This document shows positions 60,887 through 64,000 of a DNA stretch of 64,000 nucleotides, one piece after another. The notes under the pieces are model-generated. The model saw only the letters and a program-made list of their open reading frames with translations. It was not told the origin of the DNA and ran no database searches. Position 1 is the stretch's first letter, and the number at the start of each line of letters is the position of its first letter. Both the position numbers and the translations under genes were made by a program. The DNA is from an uncultured Latescibacterota bacterium (GTDB taxonomy: Bacteria; Latescibacterota; UBA2968): the NCBI GenBank assembly GCA_958295785.1, contig OY282377.1, forward strand, positions 4,714,896-4,778,895, read 5' to 3'.

Positions 60887-61990
60887 ATGTCTGAACACAT
60901 TGCAATTTTGGGCGGAGGCAATACGGCGTTTGCCACGGCTGCAAATCTGACTTTGAGAGGGTTTGACGTGACGCTTTGCGATTTGCCGGGATTTGGGCAT
61001 GTGCTCGATCCCGTGCGCGACACGGGGGGGATTCATCTGTTGGGGGTCGAGGAGACGGGCGCGGCGAAAATTCACTGTGTCACGACGGATATCGAGGCGG
61101 CTTTGGATGCTTCGGATCTGATTTTGGTGATTGTGCCGGCCTATGCCCACGAACCGTTTGCCCTCGCCTGTGCGCCGCATCTCAAGCCCGAACACGCGGT
61201 TGTGCTGATGCCGGGCACGTTGGGCACGTTGGCGTGGGCAACCCTGTTGCGCGAGCGCGGGGTGACGGGGATCACGCTTGCCGAGGTGGATACCGCGCCG
61301 TATGTGTGCCGGAAGACAGGGCCGGATGAGGCCACGATTTGGGGTGCGGTGAGCGGTTTGGGACTGGGGGTGTTGCCTGCGACTGAGACCGGGCGGGTGC
61401 GCGACCGGTTGGCGCCGTTGTTTCCGGGGATGCAGGCGTATCCCACTGCGATGGCGTGTGGGTTGTCTGCGATGAATCCGGTGGTGCATCCCGCGGGCGT
61501 GCTGATGAACGCGGGGCGGATTGAGTATTCGCACGGCGAGTTTTATTTTTACGAAGAAGGGGTTTCGCCGTCTGTTGCCAAGACGATTATGGCTGTGGAT
61601 GCAGAGCGCAGGGCCATTGCAAGAGCCTTGGGGTACGCTCTCGTGGCTGCGGATGAGGCGTTTTACCGGGCGGGCTTTGGGCCTCGGGGCGATTTGTGGG
61701 CCGCGATTAACGGCAGCCGAATGCTGACGCAACTCAAAGCGCCGGGGTCGCTCGAAAGCCGCTGGCTCACCGAGGATATTCCCTACGGCCTTTCAACGTG
61801 GCACGATGTGGGGGCGCAATACGGGGTGGATGCACCTTTGATGCGCGGGTTGGTGGATATCGGGTCCGTGGTGATGGGGTTTGATGGATGGACCGCGGGG
61901 CGTAGCGTGCGCGAGTTGGGGATTGAGGGGATGGATTTGGATGGGTTGAATGCGTTTTTGCAAACGGGGGACTGGCGACGAAGTTCGTAG
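60887..61990 (+). CDS. NAD/octopine dehydrogenase family oxidoreductase
   Basis: 367 residues from ATG 60887 (GGAGA upstream). AILGGGNTAFATAANLTLRGFDVTLCD at the start is a Rossmann nucleotide-binding site, LILVIVPAYAHEPFA near 85 and VVLMPGTLGTLAW near 108 continue it. NPVVHPAGVLMNAGRIEYSHGEFYFYEEG near 198-226 has the catalytic His region of octopine/nopaline dehydrogenases, and WLTEDIPYGLSTWHDVGAQYGVDAPLM near 290 the C-terminal part. It reduces a keto acid with amine coupling or oxidises a related compound. It ends at a bidirectional terminator. Confidence 0.86.
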   Translation: MSEHIAILGGGNTAFATAANLTLRGFDVTLCDLPGFGHVLDPVRDTGGIHLLGVEETGAAKIHCVTTDIEAALDASDLILVIVPAYAHEPFALACAPHLKPEHAVVLMPGTLGTLAWATLLRERGVTGITLAEVDTAPYVCRKTGPDEATIWGAVSGLGLGVLPATETGRVRDRLAPLFPGMQAYPTAMACGLSAMNPVVHPAGVLMNAGRIEYSHGEFYFYEEGVSPSVAKTIMAVDAERRAIARALGYALVAADEAFYRAGFGPRGDLWAAINGSRMLTQLKAPGSLESRWLTEDIPYGLSTWHDVGAQYGVDAPLMRGLVDIGSVVMGFDGWTAGRSVRELGIEGMDLDGLNAFLQTGDWRRSS

Positions 61991-62028
61991 GGGTTAGGCG
62001 GGGACTGGCTACTGACAACCGAAAAAAT

Positions 62029-62063
62029 AAAACGCCGGGGATCTGAACGATCTCCGGCGTTTT
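62029..62063. terminator. Bidirectional terminator between convergent genes
   Basis: AAAACGCCGGGGATC pairs with GATCTCCGGCGTTTT (15 bp with one G-T pair, loop TGAAC), with A and T tracts on both sides. It serves the dehydrogenase on plus and the DUF1080 gene on minus. Confidence 0.9.
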
Positions 62064-62081
62064 GTGTGCGATTTCCCCGCG

Positions 62082-62660
62082 TTACAACTTCTCAATTTCA
62101 ATATCGCGGAACCAGATTTGGTTGCCGTGGTCTTGAAGGCCGATGTAGCCGGCTTCGGTCATTTCGCAGAATGCGCGTTTGAATTTGTTGGGCGTGCCAT
62201 CGGGGTTTTGGCCCGGCGCGGTCCAATGATTGAGGTCCATATCGACAATTTGCTCGCCGTTTAAGGTGACGCGGATGATGTTGTCCAGGGCGTAGAGGGT
62301 CATGTGATTCCATTCGCCCGCGGGTTTGCAAGTGTTGTGCGTGGGGGCTTGCAGATCATAGACCGCGCCGCAGCATTTGACGGTTGCGGGTTCGTGACCA
62401 TGGGTGTCCAAAATTTGGATTTCAATGCCGGTTTGCACGGGGTTGTCCAAATCCGTCCATCGAAAAAACACGCCGCTGTTGGTGTTGGGCGGGTGTTTGA
62501 ACGCGAGCGAGAGTTCAAAGTTTTGAAATTGGTCTTCGGTGTAATACAGGTATTTCCCTTTTTCTGCGGTGCAGAAGATGCAACCGTGATCCACGACCCA
62601 ACCGTCGGGATTGCCAGTGGTTGCCCAGCCATTGAGGGTACTGCCGTCGAAGAGTTGCAT
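62082..62660 (-). CDS. DUF1080 (3-keto-disaccharide hydrolase) family protein
   Basis: 192 residues; AAAGGAGACTTC precedes ATG 62660. LFDGSTLNGWATTG at the start, LYYTEDQFQNFELSLAFKHPPNTNSGVFFRW near 40-68, IEIQILDTHG near 80, WNHMTLYALDNIIRVTLNGEQIVDMDL near 118, and IGLQDHGNQIWFRDIEIEKL at the end follow the family from strand to strand. It is a concanavalin-like beta sandwich that cleaves 3-keto-glycosides. No signal peptide is visible. It is co-directional with the Gfo/Idh/MocA gene, which could make the 3-keto sugars. Confidence 0.9.
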   Translation of the reverse strand: MQLFDGSTLNGWATTGNPDGWVVDHGCIFCTAEKGKYLYYTEDQFQNFELSLAFKHPPNTNSGVFFRWTDLDNPVQTGIEIQILDTHGHEPATVKCCGAVYDLQAPTHNTCKPAGEWNHMTLYALDNIIRVTLNGEQIVDMDLNHWTAPGQNPDGTPNKFKRAFCEMTEAGYIGLQDHGNQIWFRDIEIEKL

Positions 62661-62800
62661 GAAGTCTCCTTTGGTGTTGGTGATGGGGACCTACTCCCTA
62701 ACCCCGTTATTCGCGCCGCTCATTATAGGGCTTTGCTTGTGCCTAAGAGGAAGGGGGAATTTCGTCTCCCTCTCTGTTTCGGGGAGGGGCATGATGCCTT

Positions 62801-63823
62801 TTACCGTTCCCCGTAGTACGTGATGAGGCATTGATCCATGACCCAAGAGGCGCGGGCGCCGGTTTCGCCGGTGGATACGCATTGGCCTTTGCCGCGCAGT
62901 TCATCGACAATGGATTGAATCAAGGGTTGGTGAACGTGTGGGGGATTGGGCGCGGATATGCGTTCTTCCGCGCCGTTGCGCTTGAGGATGATGTCGGTGT
63001 TTGAAAAGACGGGCGTTTGGATTTCGCCTTCGGAGCCTGTAAATGCGATGCGGTTGTCGGAATGATCGGCGTGGAAGTTATAGATGCCCGTGCCCACGAC
63101 GCCGGTTTCAAATTCAAATGCAGCGGCGGTGACGTCTTCGGCCTCGTACGTTCCACCCGTGTTGAGCGCGAACCCACAGACGCGGGTGATGGGGCTGATG
63201 AGAAAGTCCAAAATGTCGAACCCGTGCGATGCGAGGTCGAGGAACAGACCCGCTCCGGCAATGGACGGGTCAAAACGCCAGTTGTTGGGATTTTTGTGTG
63301 GGTATTGGGGGTGAGTTGCGCGATGCGTATTTGGAGCAAAATTTTTGTCCAGTTTGCCGTAGTGAACGATGTGAACCGATGTGAGCGTGCCTATCGCGCC
63401 TTCTTGGAGGAGTGCGCGGACTTTGAGGAAACGCGGGAGCGCGCGGCGGTAATAGGCGACGTAGAGGGGGATGTTTTTGGCCTGAAATGCGGCGACCATT
63501 TGCCGACATTCGCGGTGGTTCATTGCCATGGGTTTTTCCACATAACAGGGTTTGCCCGCTTCGGCGACTTTGAGGGCGTATTCGCAGTGCGAGGAGGGCG
63601 GCGTGGCAATGTACACGGCATCGACATCGGGGTGATGAATGACCTCATCGGCGTTGTCGGTGGATCGGGAAACGCCGTGGCGTTTGGCAAAGTCAGCCGC
63701 TTTTTCGGCATTTCGGCGCATGACAATGGCGAGTTCTGAATGGTCGGCTTTGTAAAACCCCGGGCCGCTTTTTACTTCGCACACATCGCCGCAACCGATG
63801 ATGCCCCATCTTATGTTTTCCAT
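62801..63823 (-). CDS. Gfo/Idh/MocA family sugar oxidoreductase
   Basis: 340 residues from ATG 63823 (AAAGGACGCGCC upstream). IRWGIIGCGDVCEVKSGPGF gives the Rossmann G-x-G-x-x, VDAVYIATPPSSHCEYALKVAEAGKPCYVEKPMAMN near 63-98 the E-K-P lysine, and GLFLDLASHGFDILDFLI near 175-192 the catalytic Asp and His region. NAD(P)-dependent oxidation of a sugar or inositol in the cytosol. Paired with the DUF1080 gene, it fits a 3-keto-glycoside pathway. Confidence 0.9.
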   Translation of the reverse strand: MENIRWGIIGCGDVCEVKSGPGFYKADHSELAIVMRRNAEKAADFAKRHGVSRSTDNADEVIHHPDVDAVYIATPPSSHCEYALKVAEAGKPCYVEKPMAMNHRECRQMVAAFQAKNIPLYVAYYRRALPRFLKVRALLQEGAIGTLTSVHIVHYGKLDKNFAPNTHRATHPQYPHKNPNNWRFDPSIAGAGLFLDLASHGFDILDFLISPITRVCGFALNTGGTYEAEDVTAAAFEFETGVVGTGIYNFHADHSDNRIAFTGSEGEIQTPVFSNTDIILKRNGAEERISAPNPPHVHQPLIQSIVDELRGKGQCVSTGETGARASWVMDQCLITYYGER

Positions 63824-64000
63824 TGGCGCGTCCTTTCGATGAAATTCAGTCGTCGTTTTGGTTCCCAATATTTTTTAATTTGCCGCGAGAGAGCCGCCTG
63901 CGAAAAAATAAAATCCCAAGGCGAGATGATGGGAATTGAGCGCGAAAGATGCGTCGAAATACCCATTCTGTGAAAGACATTATTAAGCGGGTGTGGGTGC

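Noticed and set aside
1-64000. tRNA, rRNA or CRISPR loci
   Set aside because: No cloverleaf-like sequence, rRNA core or regular repeat-spacer array was recognised on either strand by eye; a covariance-model scan would be needed to be sure.

Overview
The window is one contig piece from an uncultured-type bacterium with about 55% GC. It carries three phytanoyl-CoA-dioxygenase-like (PhyH) genes, a sulfatase-fold enzyme, two DUF6785 membrane proteins, GWxTD/TPR, GH172 (DUF2961), DUF1080, SMP-30, mandelate-racemase and Gfo/Idh/MocA genes. This repertoire is typical of FCB/PVC-like environmental lineages such as Latescibacterota or Poribacteria. That placement is inference from gene content; no rRNA is present. 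No tRNA, rRNA or CRISPR array was seen.

Layout. 1-9.3 kb: the 5' end of a nucleoside transporter gene, a catabolic run (HAD, lactonase, sugar-acid dehydratase, PhyH), a second PhyH, a sulfatase-fold enzyme and a GWxTD/TPR protein. 10-19.6 kb: two DUF6785 membrane proteins flanking a GT39-TPR protein, a small DUF4258/DUF2283-like pair, PhyH, a TIM-barrel epimerase and a 2-hydroxyacid dehydrogenase, closed by a strong terminator. 19.7-21.7 kb: a SWIM zinc-finger protein. 21.9-38.2 kb: a defence and mobile-element region. An N6-adenine methylase gene is cut by an IS630 element, followed by methyltransferase stubs, two small unknown genes and an IS1595 element. Then comes a tightly coupled three-gene operon encoding a NERD-pseudokinase-kinase-NTPase protein, a 596-aa protein and a 1643-aa HerA/FtsK-like ATPase. 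It resembles the kinase/ATPase half of BREX-Pgl or of the methylation-associated defence system (MADS).

38.3-41 kb: an amidohydrolase and an EF-P lysine ligase (EpmA-like). 41.3-54.9 kb: class I ribonucleotide reductase, with nrdA and nrdB on the same strand but pushed 9.5 kb apart by a defence island. The island holds HEPN/MNT, a split TIR/NDT-like gene, an Rpn nuclease unit, an HNH nuclease, and two different AAA-ATPase/TOPRIM(DUF4276) cassettes. Each cassette sits between near-identical copies of a nucleotidyltransferase block and of the nrdB 5' end. NrdB carries Glu and Phe where class Ia has Asp and Tyr, so it looks like a class Ic (Mn/Fe) enzyme.

55.2-58.5 kb: three transposons nested inside one another, resolved by their terminal repeats and target duplications. 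59-63.8 kb: glycoside metabolism genes (GH172, octopine-dehydrogenase-like, DUF1080, Gfo/Idh/MocA) plus a Uma2 nuclease. Short dispersed repeats occur between genes throughout.

The strongest undescribed signals are the AAA/TOPRIM cassette-exchange array inside nrdAB, the Rpn unit that appears to have entered a gene by recombination between two 110-bp miniature elements, the nested transposons upstream of nrdA, and the kinase/ATPase operon next to a broken methylase. Several gene breaks coincide with single-base changes in homopolymers, so some may be assembly errors.
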